From Desulfosarcina widdelii (GTDB lineage: Bacteria; Desulfobacterota; Desulfobacteria; Desulfobacterales; Desulfosarcinaceae): a DNA stretch of 64,000 bases. Where the stretch lies: assembly GCF_009688965.1 (NCBI RefSeq), contig NZ_AP021875.1, positions 6,262,001 through 6,326,000 on the forward strand, in the 5' to 3' direction. The notes beneath the pieces were generated by a model. That model was not told the DNA's origin. It did no database searches and saw nothing but the letters and a program-made list of their open reading frames with translations. Shown piece by piece: positions 44,753 to 53,822 of this stretch. How positions within the stretch are numbered: position 1 is the stretch's first letter; every line of letters starts with the position of its first letter. Both the position numbers and the translations under genes were made by a program.

Positions 44753-45175
44753 TCAATCGGTTATGCTGAATCGCAGTGTACGCATGAGTGTGTCGTTGGC
44801 ATCGGTAATCTCCACCCGCCAGGGGCCTTTATCGGAATCCCTGAGCTGTACGCTGGTGAACGAAGACCAGCGGGGAGGGTTGATGGTCAGTCGTTTTACC
44901 GTGACCAGGCTGTCCCGGCGATACCATTTGTGATGAATATACGTTTTCTCAGGCACCGGGTCGAATTCCGTGTAGCAGGAGACGCGCCCCCGTTCGATGG
45001 AAAAGACCACGGCCGTGTTCACCGGTGCATATTCCTCGATGGTTTCGCACATGACCGCTTTGGACAGCGTCGGTGTCGCGGTTGCGGACGGCTCCTGGCC
45101 CCACAAGGTGATTGGAATGGCCAGCAGGCCGGCCGCCAGGCAGAAACGGGCGAATTTTCGGATGGAGGTTCGCAT
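44753..45175 (-). CDS. exported DUF2914-type protein
   Basis: A 140-residue protein with a signal peptide (FARFCLAAGLLAIPITLWGQ). The mature part matches the DUF2914 pattern: LSKAVMCETIEEYAPVNTAV, HHKWYRRDSLV, PPRWSSFTSVQL and GPWRVEITDANDTLMRTLRF. It is probably a small periplasmic beta-sandwich. It precedes the CdaA-YbbR gene by 4 bases, so the two are co-translated and may interact in the periplasm. The start is chosen at the signal peptide, 22 codons inside the open frame. Confidence 0.72.
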   Translation of the reverse strand: MRTSIRKFARFCLAAGLLAIPITLWGQEPSATATPTLSKAVMCETIEEYAPVNTAVVFSIERGRVSCYTEFDPVPEKTYIHHKWYRRDSLVTVKRLTINPPRWSSFTSVQLRDSDKGPWRVEITDANDTLMRTLRFSITD

Positions 45176-45273
45176 GGGGACCACAGTAGCGCAATCCCTT
45201 TTTTTTGCAAGAGAAAATCGCGGTGTCGGAAGGGGTGACAAAAAGAGGCATAACCCGGCAAGGCCGCCGGGAA

Positions 45274-45432
45274 TTACAGGCGTTTGCGGCGGCGGAACAG
45301 TTCGGCCAGAGATCGCTGAATCATGATCTGTTCGATCGCCTGCTTTTCCCGGATTTTATCTATCATATCCTTGTCCAGCAGCCACCCGAACCCCAGTTCA
45401 TCGAAGAAAACAATTTCCTTTTTCGTGCCCAT
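45274..45432 (-). CDS. 52-residue basic helical protein
   Basis: A short frame reading MGTKKEIVFFDELGFGWLLD at the start and ending SLAELFRRRKRL. AAAAGGAGC lies 8 bases before the ATG, a strong site. It has no membrane span and its helices carry a basic end. It stands between the DUF2914 gene and the lipoprotein gene, on the same strand as both. I do not recognise it. The start and codon use support a true gene. Confidence 0.6.
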   Translation of the reverse strand: MGTKKEIVFFDELGFGWLLDKDMIDKIREKQAIEQIMIQRSLAELFRRRKRL

Positions 45433-45620
45433 GATCAACGCTCCTTTTTATTCCGGTTTCAGCCGGTCGACCTGTCTGCATCGCCGCAAAACCGTTGTGC
45501 TCAACCGTTTCGGTTCGTTGAATCTGATATCGACGCTTTCGGGATTTCCTTTAGCGGGGATTTCTCCAAAACAGATGGGAGAAATCGTAAACGAAGGCGT
45601 TCGGGTATTTTAGGACGCTG

Positions 45621-46820
45621 TCATGTTTTGGAGGGCGGCATGGCCCGTGCCGCGATAACCGGCAGGATAGCGCTGACAACGGTTTCGATATCCGCGTCGG
45701 TCTGCCCGTAGCGGACGTCGTCGATGTCCAGGTAAAGCCATCTTTTATGCGGGTAAATATCGGTGTCCGGGTCGATGAAAACGGCGCGGTAAACGTTTTT
45801 TCCCATGAGGATGACGGTGAAGTCGGCCGTCGGGCAGAGCTGGCCGATGACCCGATCGGCGTTTTCCGGATAGATCGTCACGGGACGTTCCGGTATGAAA
45901 AAAACCGGACGAGGTGCTGACGTAGGCAGGTCTGGCCGCCGTTTCAGTTCATTTTTAATGGCGGTGCGGACGGTTTTCAGTGCCTGAGTATAGTCGCCTG
46001 AAGGACTCTCAGCTTCGTCGGTGGCGGGGATCATCGCCGGTACAAGGGCCACAGTGACCGGTTGGGCTTCCGTTTCGTTCCGGGACCGATCCGAGAGTTG
46101 ATCGTAGGAGGCCTTCAGGTCGGCGGCGAGGGTGAAGGCGTCCGGTCGGGCCACACCGATTTTTCGCAAGGTGCTGACGATGAACGGATGCTGCATATAG
46201 CGCAAAAAGGCCGGTTCGGACTGGAAAACGGCCTTGAGAAATCGGAATTCTTCCATGGTCAGCCCCATGGCGGTCAGCTCCTCACCGGCGGCGTCCCGGC
46301 TGCCCGATGCGAAGAGGTCCAAATGGCGGATCATTGTGGCAATGCTCACCGTCTCGCCGTAGTGACGTTTTTGCAGCAGCAGCAGACGAATGGCCATGAG
46401 TTCCGTACACGGATAAAGACTTTGCGTGTCGCGGGTGCCCTTGAACAGGTTCAGGCGGGGATCGTAGTGGTACAGCACCCGGGAAAGTCCGAGAATGTTG
46501 GTGTCCAGCACCATCAGTTCCGCGCGCAGCGGCACCGGCCCATGCATGCGTCTGGATACCATGGTAAAGTCCAGGGGCAAATCGAGGCCGCGGGTCGACC
46601 AGGCCTGTCGTTTTTCAGGAGCGCCGGCCACCCCCAATACCACCTGGATCAGATACGCCATGATTTCCCCGGCGATCTGCTCGTTCTCCGTGAAAACCAA
46701 TTCCGAAGTCGGCGGCGTCGAAACCGGTGGGAAGGGACGCTTGATCGGCGAACAGGCGCCCAGAAGGATCACGATGGCTACCAGGGTCAATGCCGGCCGT
46801 CTGCCTGCAATAATTTTCAT
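45621..46820 (-). CDS. lipoprotein of unknown function
   Basis: A 399-residue lipoprotein with lipobox LLGACS (Cys23). The mature part has long helical segments (LMAIRLLLLQKRHYGETVSI) and a C-terminal beta/alpha section (VTIYPENADRVIGQL, FTVILMGKNVYRAVFIDP). The ATG overlaps the stop of the PEP-binding gene upstream (ATGA), so they are co-translated. I do not recognise the fold or function. Anchoring in the outer membrane is expected from the lipobox. Confidence 0.7.
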   Translation of the reverse strand: MKIIAGRRPALTLVAIVILLGACSPIKRPFPPVSTPPTSELVFTENEQIAGEIMAYLIQVVLGVAGAPEKRQAWSTRGLDLPLDFTMVSRRMHGPVPLRAELMVLDTNILGLSRVLYHYDPRLNLFKGTRDTQSLYPCTELMAIRLLLLQKRHYGETVSIATMIRHLDLFASGSRDAAGEELTAMGLTMEEFRFLKAVFQSEPAFLRYMQHPFIVSTLRKIGVARPDAFTLAADLKASYDQLSDRSRNETEAQPVTVALVPAMIPATDEAESPSGDYTQALKTVRTAIKNELKRRPDLPTSAPRPVFFIPERPVTIYPENADRVIGQLCPTADFTVILMGKNVYRAVFIDPDTDIYPHKRWLYLDIDDVRYGQTDADIETVVSAILPVIAARAMPPSKT

Positions 46821-49819
46821 TGGCCGGAAGTTTCCTTGAGCAGTACCACCGCCAGCGAGTGTCTGCCGTCGCATTTGAGGACCAGGGGCTGCGGCAGGCG
46901 CACGTGGTTGATGTACGTGTCGGAGGCCGCCACAGGCAAAGCCTGCAGAACATCCCAGCGGATCGCTCCGCTCTCGCCTTCGGTGACGGTCAGGTAGGGA
47001 ATGCCGTTGCCGGTGATATTCTGGAAAAAATGGGAACCGTGCGAGGGATCGGCTTTCAGGGCCTCATTGCGGATTTCGACCATGCCTCCCACGCCATCGA
47101 TATCGCGCCATTTGACCGGGATGCCCAGCCAGCGGTCGAAAGATCCCCATCGTCCCGGGCCCATCAGCAGATAGGGGCGCTTTTCCTTTTTCAGCCGTTG
47201 GTTGACCTTGCCGATAGTCCGGGCAATTTCCTCCGTCTTGCCGGGATCGAAAGTTTCGGGCCGCACAAAGACGATGTCGGCCAATGTCTGGATGCGGCCG
47301 TGACCCATGGCCTGTCTGGAGAAACACAGCGCATGGGCTACATCTTCGGCGCCGATTTCCACATCGTGCATGTCCTGGCCGGCGGACATGGGCCGCATCT
47401 GGAGAATATTGAAGGTCCCCTTGTTGTCCGCACCGCTGGTGAGGTCCACGGCAAATTCGAACTCGACCGCGCATCCCATACCCTCGTGGCCGACATCCAG
47501 CAGGTCCTTGAGCATCCCCGGCAGCGGGAAGCGGTCGTACTTGAGTACCGGGGCGAAGGTGAGGACACGCATGCCGGGCATTTGGACGCTGTCCCGGATG
47601 CGATGTTCCTCGGGAATGTAGGTGCTGGCCAGACGCTTGAGCGGTTCTTCGTTTTCGGCGTCTTCCACATGCCGCAGTTCCACATTGGCCCCCCGTTCAA
47701 AGAAGAGGGCGTCTGGCAGGTTCTCCATGGCCAGGGCCCAGAAGCGGCGCTGGGCATTGGCCAGAATGTCGCCGATCTTGGAAAATTGGGGCAGTGTTTT
47801 GGGGTAGGCCGGTGAGAACCGCAGGTACGATTCCCCTTCCGGAATGCCCCGGCCGAATCCCATGACGATGCGGGCCACGCCGTCTTCGGCTTTCAGGGGG
47901 GCGACGGGGTAGAAATTGTGGGATTGGGCGATTCCTGAAATGTCGGGATAGAAAAAGGCGCCATGGCGGTTGCCCACCAACTGCTGGACGATCACGGCCA
48001 TCTGGTCCCGGCGGATGCGATAGGCGGTGCTGTTCAAGAAGGTCCGCGGGTCCTTGAACCAGGTAGAGGCGTAAACCAGTTTGATGGCGTTGTTCAACTG
48101 GTTGCAGCGGACGGCAAAGTCGGGATGGTTGTTGGGCACCATGAAGGTTTTGTAAAGGCCGCTGAACGGGTGATTGTGGACGTCTTCCAGCAGGCCTGAA
48201 CTCCGGATGGAAAGGGGCTGACGAACGGCCTGCAGGTAAAGGCTCAACTGCTCTTCCAGCCAGGGAGGCATTTCGCCCTGGAGGAAGGCGGCCGCGATCT
48301 CTTCGTCCGTACATTCCGCCGTTGCGGAAAAATCCAGCCCATTGTGGGAGATAAAGGCGTCGAAGCCTTCCGTGGTAATGACCAGGGTTTTGGGGACCTG
48401 GATGGTCACCTGCGGGTAGCGTTCCTGCAAGTGGGGCGACTTGCGCAGCAGGTTGGTCACAAATGCCAGTCCGCGGGCTTTGCCTCCCAAAGAGCCGTTG
48501 CCGATCTTGACGAAATCGGAAATGTCGGGATCGTAGTCCTTGGAATTGAAGTGCACCACCACACCCTTTTGACGCCATTTTCTAAGGGCATGGATGTGGG
48601 CGACGATAAACTGTCGGATCTCTTCCGCTCCCGAAAAGTCGGCGGCCCGGGCTTTTCTCAGGTGAGAGGCCAGGGCGATTTCACTGCGAGCCATGATCCA
48701 GTTGGAGAAACGGTTGCGGGTGGCGTGATAGAGTAAAGATTCGTCGGGAACCTTCGGCAGGATGGCTTCCAGTTCCCTGAGATTGGCAGCCCGGGCGATT
48801 TCGCTGCCGTTGGGCCGTCTGAAGATAAAATCGCCGAAGCCGAGGGAGTTCAGAAAGAACTGGTGGATTTCACCGAGCAGATCGTCGCTGTTTTTGTCCA
48901 GAAAGGCTGCCGGTATCCGGGCGGCCAGATCCCTGTTGTGCGGTTCGTTGCTGATCAGTAGAAGGGGCAGGTCCGGAATCGCCCGGCGAACTTCGGAAAG
49001 GAATTCAAAGCCGGCGTCGGCGGTAACCTTTCCGCCCTTGGGGTAGCGGGTGTCCGATATGACGCCGAAAAGATAGTCTCCGTACTGGCGATACAGGTCC
49101 ATGGCCTGTTCGTAATTTTCGGCGACGAGAATCTTGGGGCGGGCGCGCATTTTGAGCAGACGGTGTTCCTGGTTAAGGCTCTCCTCTAAGACTTCCTGGG
49201 TCTGGTTGACGACTTCCTTGTAAATCAGCGGAAGAAAATAGGAGGTGTACAGGGGGGAATCCTCCACCAGAATCAGCACCCGCACCATGGCCTGGCTGGT
49301 GTCGGCGGCGACGTTGAGCCGGTCTTCCATACTTTTGACGATGGCCAGCAGCAGATCGGAATCGCCCGACCAGATAAAGATCCGGTCGATGCCGCTCAGA
49401 TCTTTGCCCTCCGGAGGCGGATGAATGCCTTTGAGACTGTGGGCCAGAAGTACGACCGGCAGATCGGGAAAGCCCGTTTTGATCTGTGCGCCCAGATCGA
49501 AGGCATCCATGTCGTTGAGATGCGGCATGGCGATCACCAGATGGAATGCCTTTTTGGCCAGCACCTCCATGGCCCGGGCCGCAGTTGCCGCCCGGGTGAT
49601 GCGGGGCGGGCGGCTCAGATTCAGGCCCCGGTACTCGTTGATGATCTTGGACGCCAGGCTGCCGTCTTCCTCCAGGATATAAGCGTCGTAAGGGCTGGCA
49701 ACCAGAAGGATCTCGAACACCTTGTTTGACATCAGCTCGTGGAATACTTTAAAGTGAGCGTCGAAATCTCCATGCTGAAAGATTGCCGGCAGATTGGCGT
49801 TGGCGCTGTTTGTGGCCAT
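46817..49819 (-). CDS. two-receiver plus PEP/pyruvate-binding (PPDK-N) protein
   Basis: A 1000-residue cytosolic protein. Residues ~30-150 are a receiver-like domain without the acceptor Asp (VIAMPHLNDMDAF). Residues ~190-330 are a second receiver with ILVEDSP, GVISDTRYP, LLISNE and LDK in place. Residues ~440-980 form a PEP/pyruvate-binding ATP-grasp: IGNGSLGGKARGLAFVTNLL, SIRSSGLLEDVHNHPFSGLY and MAVIVQQLVG. The phosphohistidine domain and TIM barrel of PEP synthase are absent. It may be an ATP-using phosphotransfer or signalling protein. The start at 49819 leaves 122 bases to the divergent MFS gene. Confidence 0.8.
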   Translation of the reverse strand: MATNSANANLPAIFQHGDFDAHFKVFHELMSNKVFEILLVASPYDAYILEEDGSLASKIINEYRGLNLSRPPRITRAATAARAMEVLAKKAFHLVIAMPHLNDMDAFDLGAQIKTGFPDLPVVLLAHSLKGIHPPPEGKDLSGIDRIFIWSGDSDLLLAIVKSMEDRLNVAADTSQAMVRVLILVEDSPLYTSYFLPLIYKEVVNQTQEVLEESLNQEHRLLKMRARPKILVAENYEQAMDLYRQYGDYLFGVISDTRYPKGGKVTADAGFEFLSEVRRAIPDLPLLLISNEPHNRDLAARIPAAFLDKNSDDLLGEIHQFFLNSLGFGDFIFRRPNGSEIARAANLRELEAILPKVPDESLLYHATRNRFSNWIMARSEIALASHLRKARAADFSGAEEIRQFIVAHIHALRKWRQKGVVVHFNSKDYDPDISDFVKIGNGSLGGKARGLAFVTNLLRKSPHLQERYPQVTIQVPKTLVITTEGFDAFISHNGLDFSATAECTDEEIAAAFLQGEMPPWLEEQLSLYLQAVRQPLSIRSSGLLEDVHNHPFSGLYKTFMVPNNHPDFAVRCNQLNNAIKLVYASTWFKDPRTFLNSTAYRIRRDQMAVIVQQLVGNRHGAFFYPDISGIAQSHNFYPVAPLKAEDGVARIVMGFGRGIPEGESYLRFSPAYPKTLPQFSKIGDILANAQRRFWALAMENLPDALFFERGANVELRHVEDAENEEPLKRLASTYIPEEHRIRDSVQMPGMRVLTFAPVLKYDRFPLPGMLKDLLDVGHEGMGCAVEFEFAVDLTSGADNKGTFNILQMRPMSAGQDMHDVEIGAEDVAHALCFSRQAMGHGRIQTLADIVFVRPETFDPGKTEEIARTIGKVNQRLKKEKRPYLLMGPGRWGSFDRWLGIPVKWRDIDGVGGMVEIRNEALKADPSHGSHFFQNITGNGIPYLTVTEGESGAIRWDVLQALPVAASDTYINHVRLPQPLVLKCDGRHSLAVVLLKETSGQ

Positions 49820-49941
49820 GCGAGTCGTCCGTCTCGAAAAGAAGGGTTGGGAGCCATCGGCTGCTTTGGGAACCATACGGTCGGAGGCTCCTTTTTTCAA
49901 GTCCAAATCGGGAAAGCCCATTCACGGAAAGCGCCCTTGCC

Positions 49942-51270
49942 ATGAAAAAACCGAAAAAGGCCGTCTGGGGCTGGGCCCTGTACGACTGGGCCAATTCCGC
50001 CTTTGCCACCACAGTGATGTCCGGTTTTTTCCCCGTATTTTTCAAACAGTTCTGGAGCGCCGGCGTGGACGTCAACCTGAGCACGGCGCGCCTGGGCATG
50101 GGCAATGCCATCGCCGGCCTGCTGGTGGCTCTGGCCGCGCCGATTTTAGGCGCCGTTGCCGACCAGGGATCGGCCCGCAAGCGGTTTCTGTCTTTTTTCG
50201 CCTACCTGGGCGTGCTGACCACCGCCGCACTTTTTTTTGTGGGCCAGGGACAGTGGACTTTCGCCCTGGCCGTTTACATTCTGGGCGTCATCGGTTTTTC
50301 CGGCGCCAACGTATTTTATGATGCTCTGCTGCCGGAGGTGGCGCAGGAAGGCGAGGTCGATTTCGTGTCCGGCTTCGGCTTTTCCATGGGCTATCTGGGC
50401 GGGGGGCTGCTCTTTCTGGTCAACGTGCTGATGGTGGTGATGCCCCAGCGGTTCGGATTGGCCGACGCCGGCCAGGCCGTGCGCATCGGATTTCTGAGCG
50501 TGGCCCTATGGTGGGGATTTTTCACGATTTTTGTCCTTCTCTGGGTGCCCGAACCGACCCGGTCATCGGGTGTCCAAACCCTGAAAAGAAGTTGGCGGGA
50601 CGGTTTTGTCCAACTCAGGCACACCTTTACACGCATCCGGCACATGAAAACGGTGCTGCTGTTTCTGTGCGCCTACTGGCTTTACATTGATGGGGTGGAC
50701 ACCATCATCCGCATGGCCGTGGATTACGGGATGAGCCTGGGCTTTGCCGCCAATGACCTGCTTTTGGCCCTGCTGATCACCCAGTTTGTCGGCTTTCCCG
50801 CGGCCCTTGCCTTCGGCCGGCTGGGGCAAAAGATCGGACCGCGCAAGGGAATCTATATCGCCATCGCCGTTTACGTGGCGGCAACCTTCTGGGGCATCGC
50901 CATGACGCGGAAAGAGGAGTTTTACGTGCTGGCCATCGTCATCGGTCTGGTCCAGGGAGGCATCCAGGCCCTTTCCCGATCCTATTACGCACGCCTGATT
51001 CCGGCGGACAAGCCGGCCGAATTTTTCGGTTTTTACAACATGCTGGGAAAATTCGCCGCCATTATCGGACCGATGCTGATTGGCGGCGTGGGGCTGCTCA
51101 TGCGCCGGGTCCTGATGCCGCCGTCCCCGAGCCCCGAGGAGATGGCCCAGGTGGGTGCTCTGGCCGCCCGCTGGAGCATGGCCTCGGTGCTGATTCTCTT
51201 TGCCGCCGGGGCAATTCTTCTGCGTTTTGTCGATGAGGAGAAAGGCAAGGCCCAGGCGGCCCTGCTTTAG
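49942..51270 (+). CDS. UMF1/Atg22-type MFS transporter
   Basis: A 442-residue membrane protein with about 12 spans. WGWALYDWANSAFATTVMSG at the N-terminus and GFSGANVFYDALLPEV are hallmarks of the UMF1 (Atg22-like) family, whose yeast member exports amino acids from the vacuole. The start is the ATG before KKPKKAVWG; the longer open frame upstream overlaps the divergent gene. It converges with the TauE gene, 7 bases apart. Confidence 0.87.
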   Translation: MKKPKKAVWGWALYDWANSAFATTVMSGFFPVFFKQFWSAGVDVNLSTARLGMGNAIAGLLVALAAPILGAVADQGSARKRFLSFFAYLGVLTTAALFFVGQGQWTFALAVYILGVIGFSGANVFYDALLPEVAQEGEVDFVSGFGFSMGYLGGGLLFLVNVLMVVMPQRFGLADAGQAVRIGFLSVALWWGFFTIFVLLWVPEPTRSSGVQTLKRSWRDGFVQLRHTFTRIRHMKTVLLFLCAYWLYIDGVDTIIRMAVDYGMSLGFAANDLLLALLITQFVGFPAALAFGRLGQKIGPRKGIYIAIAVYVAATFWGIAMTRKEEFYVLAIVIGLVQGGIQALSRSYYARLIPADKPAEFFGFYNMLGKFAAIIGPMLIGGVGLLMRRVLMPPSPSPEEMAQVGALAARWSMASVLILFAAGAILLRFVDEEKGKAQAALL

Positions 51271-51277
51271 ACGGTCT

Positions 51278-52039
51278 TCACAGACCGAAGAGCGCCCGAT
51301 GCAGCAGCTTGACGCACAAGACCAGAAGAACGACACTGAAAATGGTTCGGATGGTTTTTCCTTTGAGACGACTGCTCATGATCCGTGCGCCAGCCTGTCC
51401 ACCGGCGAAAGAAGCGACGGCCGCCGGCAGGATAAAACGCCAGTCGACCTGGCCCATGGATGCATACCCCATGAAACCGGTTAAAGAGGAGAAGCAAACG
51501 ATGAAGGTGGAAGATGCCGCGGCGATTTTTGTCGGCGTCTTGAGAACATAGATCAGAAGCGGCACCACGAACACCCCTCCGCCAATCCCCAGAAATCCTC
51601 CCAACAGACCGATACCGGCTCCGATAACTCCCCCTCCGACGATTTTTCGCATCGGCGGTATCGGCACCGCTTCGTCGTTATTGCCCGGAGACATCAACAT
51701 GCGCAAACTTGCAAAGGCCAGCACGACAGCCATGACAATCAAAAAATATTTAAGTTCGATGCGCGAATTGATGTACGAGCCGACGGGGGCAGCCAGGCTG
51801 GAGGAAACGATCAGCGGCACGGCAAGGGTGAAATCAACCATCTTTTTACGCGAGTAGGTGTAGGCGGCCGAAGCTGCGGCGATAAGGTTTAAGAAAAGCG
51901 ATGCCGAAGCTGCATCGACCTTGGCAAACCCGAGGAGGACAAACAGGGGGGAGAATATCAGGCCGCCGCCCAGGCCCACCATGGTCAGGATCAGCGAGAT
52001 CAGGAAAATTGCGGCGACAAGAGGGAGCGAAATGGTCAT
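51278..52039 (-). CDS. TauE/SafE-family sulfite/sulfonate exporter
   Basis: A 253-residue membrane protein with eight spans, beginning LVAAIFLISLILTMVGLGGG. GGVIGAGIGLLGGFLGIGGG starts the second half, the duplicated core motif of TauE/SafE. It exports sulfite or a related oxyanion or thiol. It is third in a set with ArsR and a small Cys protein, which points to sulfur or metalloid stress. Confidence 0.85.
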   Translation of the reverse strand: MTISLPLVAAIFLISLILTMVGLGGGLIFSPLFVLLGFAKVDAASASLFLNLIAAASAAYTYSRKKMVDFTLAVPLIVSSSLAAPVGSYINSRIELKYFLIVMAVVLAFASLRMLMSPGNNDEAVPIPPMRKIVGGGVIGAGIGLLGGFLGIGGGVFVVPLLIYVLKTPTKIAAASSTFIVCFSSLTGFMGYASMGQVDWRFILPAAVASFAGGQAGARIMSSRLKGKTIRTIFSVVLLVLCVKLLHRALFGL

Positions 52040-52060
52040 GGTCTCAATAGGTTTCAGCGT

Positions 52061-52198
52061 TTAGCGGTTCTCGATGGGCTTCTTGTCCTTTCCGCAGGGA
52101 TGATCCTTGACATCGCCGTGGCATTTTCGGATCTGCTCGGCGCTGCAGTTTTCCGGTTTGTCCTTCAATTGAATGGGTTGTTGACAATTTTGGCACAT
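52061..52198 (-). CDS. 45-residue Cys-rich small protein
   Basis: A frame starting MCQNCQQPIQLKDKPENCSA and ending DVKDHPCGKDKKPIENR. It has five Cys, two His and many Lys, with a CxxC at the very start. GGAGGACACC gives a perfect ribosome binding site. It lies between the ArsR and TauE genes on the same strand, with 9 bases to ArsR. It may bind a metal or reactive sulfur. The family is not recognised. Confidence 0.65.
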   Translation of the reverse strand: MCQNCQQPIQLKDKPENCSAEQIRKCHGDVKDHPCGKDKKPIENR

Positions 52199-52207
52199 GG
52201 TGTCCTC

Positions 52208-52534
52208 CTATTCTTGATGGTTTTCCGGCGGAGAATCGGATATCCGCCAGCAAAAGGTCTGGTTCGATCGGCCGTCCGATGACATCGCCTGGATCTGCTC
52301 TGCAATGCGGCTCATCGTTTCTCGTTCGACCACATAATGGGTCCAGTAACCGCGTTTTTCTCCCTTCACCAGTCCCGCTTTTCGCAATACCCGCAGATGT
52401 TGGGAAACGGCCGGTTTGGATATGCCGAGGTGCCGGGCCAGCGCCCCGACGCACAAATCGCCGTTTAAAAGCATCTGAAGTATTTTCAGACGATTTTCAT
52501 CCGCCAGGGCTTTTAATTGCTGGATGAGTGACAT
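52208..52534 (-). CDS. ArsR-family winged-helix repressor
   Basis: A 108-residue regulator. The winged helix reads ADENRLKILQMLLNGDLCVG and KPAVSQHLRVLRKAGLVKGE. A single Cys sits in the LCVGAL motif, and another near the end (TFCWRI), unlike the two-Cys metal site ELCVCDL. Thiol-based sensing of sulfur species is therefore a fair guess. The ATG at 52534 is favoured over the TTG at 52552. It controls the TauE operon by position. Confidence 0.85.
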   Translation of the reverse strand: MSLIQQLKALADENRLKILQMLLNGDLCVGALARHLGISKPAVSQHLRVLRKAGLVKGEKRGYWTHYVVERETMSRIAEQIQAMSSDGRSNQTFCWRISDSPPENHQE

Positions 52535-52695
52535 GGCCGTCCATATAAGCAATTGGTTAAATAGTTAATAAAATGCCGACTTGAATTTGTCAATGCAAAG
52601 AATCGGAAGGGGTCGGGCTCCGAAAAACAGAGTCGTTTTTGCATCCAGGCGATGCGACCTGGAAAAATGCAAAGAAAATGGCTTCTCATGTAAAA

Positions 52696-52722
52696 CTAAC
52701 TTGACGCTAACATATCGCTAAC
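52696..52722 (+). promoter_or_regulatory. Pho-box-like array 1 (three CTAAC half-sites, 11-bp register)
   Basis: CTAAC starts at 52696, 52707 and 52718, exactly 11 bases apart. PhoB binds direct repeats spaced by 11 bases in the same helical face. The array lies 134 to 160 bases upstream of the pstS ATG. Confidence 0.65.
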
Positions 52723-52771
52723 ATTTGGTCAGTACTTTGCGCCGTCAAGAAAACGTTGGGATTTATACGGG

Positions 52772-52809
52772 TTAACAAGAATCTAACCGAATCCTAACAC
52801 AAACCTAAC
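52772..52809 (+). promoter_or_regulatory. Pho-box-like array 2 (four half-sites, 11-bp register)
   Basis: TTAAC at 52772 and CTAAC at 52783, 52794 and 52805 form four half-sites in 11-base steps. The array ends 46 bases before the pstS ATG, the usual place for a Pho box replacing the -35. The operon encodes PhoB itself. Binding is predicted, not seen. Confidence 0.7.
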
Positions 52810-52855
52810 AAAAGGCGCTTAGCCTGTGCCAAATCCAAACGGAGGAAAATTACCC

Positions 52856-53668
52856 ATGAAGAAGCTGTTTGCCATTTTTGCAATTGTCTCATTTTTGATG
52901 TGCGCGTCCGTCGCCATGGCGGGCAACCTGGTCATCAAAGGCTCCACCACCGTACTTCCCATCTCCCAGTTGGCTGTCGAAGCTTACATGAAAGCCCACC
53001 CGGATGTGAACATCTCCCTTTCCGGCGGCGGTTCCAGCAACGGCATCAAGGCCATCATCGACGGCTCTACGGACATTGCCAACGCGTCCCGTTTTATTAA
53101 GGACAAAGAGGTCGCCCTGGCCAACGAGAAAGGGGTCTACCCGGTTCCCTTTGCCGTCGCCTACGATTCCATCATCCCGGTGGTCCATCCCAGCAACAAC
53201 ATTTCCGGTATCACCACGGCCCAGCTGAAAGACATCTACATGGGCAAAATCACCAATTTCAAAGAGATCGGCGGACCGGACCTGAAAATCGTCGTCTGCA
53301 GCCGCGACACCTCCTCCGGCACCTACGAAACCTGGGAAGGGAAAGTCATGAAAAAGGAGCGCGTGACGCCCCGTGCCCAGGTCATGGCTTCCAACGGTGC
53401 TATTGTCCAGGCCGTATCCAACAACAAGCATGCCATCGGTTACGTTGGCATCGGATACCTGAACGACTCGATCAAACCCCTGACGGTCGACGGCGTGACG
53501 GGGACCAAGGAAACCACCCTGAACGGCACCTTCCCCATCAGCCGTCCGCTGTTCATGTTCACCAACGGCTGGCCCAAGGGCGACACCCTCAACTTCGTCA
53601 ACTACATGCTGAATCCGGATCAGGGACAGAAGCATGTGGAAAAAAGCGGCTACGTACCGCTGTATTAA
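52856..53668 (+). CDS. pstS: phosphate ABC transporter, periplasmic phosphate-binding protein
   Basis: A 270-residue protein with a signal peptide (MKKLFAIFAIVSFLMCASVA, cleaved after AMA). The phosphate-binding motifs are LVIKGSTTVLPIS, SGGGSSNGIKA and SRDTSSGTYETW. It delivers phosphate to PstCA. The start 10 codons inside the frame is fixed by GGAGG. The 154-base gap to pstC contains a hairpin that probably lowers downstream transcription. The two Pho-box arrays lie directly upstream. Confidence 0.95.
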   Translation: MKKLFAIFAIVSFLMCASVAMAGNLVIKGSTTVLPISQLAVEAYMKAHPDVNISLSGGGSSNGIKAIIDGSTDIANASRFIKDKEVALANEKGVYPVPFAVAYDSIIPVVHPSNNISGITTAQLKDIYMGKITNFKEIGGPDLKIVVCSRDTSSGTYETWEGKVMKKERVTPRAQVMASNGAIVQAVSNNKHAIGYVGIGYLNDSIKPLTVDGVTGTKETTLNGTFPISRPLFMFTNGWPKGDTLNFVNYMLNPDQGQKHVEKSGYVPLY

Positions 53669-53699
53669 TCCCATCGGCTTCATCAGGCGCTCCTTCATC

Positions 53700-53735
53700 A
53701 AACAGTCCGCCGGAACGCAATCCGGCGGGCTGTTT
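53700..53735 (+). terminator. hairpin between pstS and pstC (partial terminator/attenuator)
   Basis: AAACAG-T-CCGCCGGA and TCCGGCGG-G-CTGTTT pair across ACGCAA (one T-G wobble). Only three Ts follow, so it should pass some transcripts. Such hairpins let pstS mRNA exceed that of the permease genes. Confidence 0.6.
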
Positions 53736-53822
53736 CACCATTGGTGCCCTGAATGGGAACCATTTTGTCTTAACAGAATTTTCCAGAAATCCGGCAGCGG
53801 ATAACACATACAGGAACGACCC

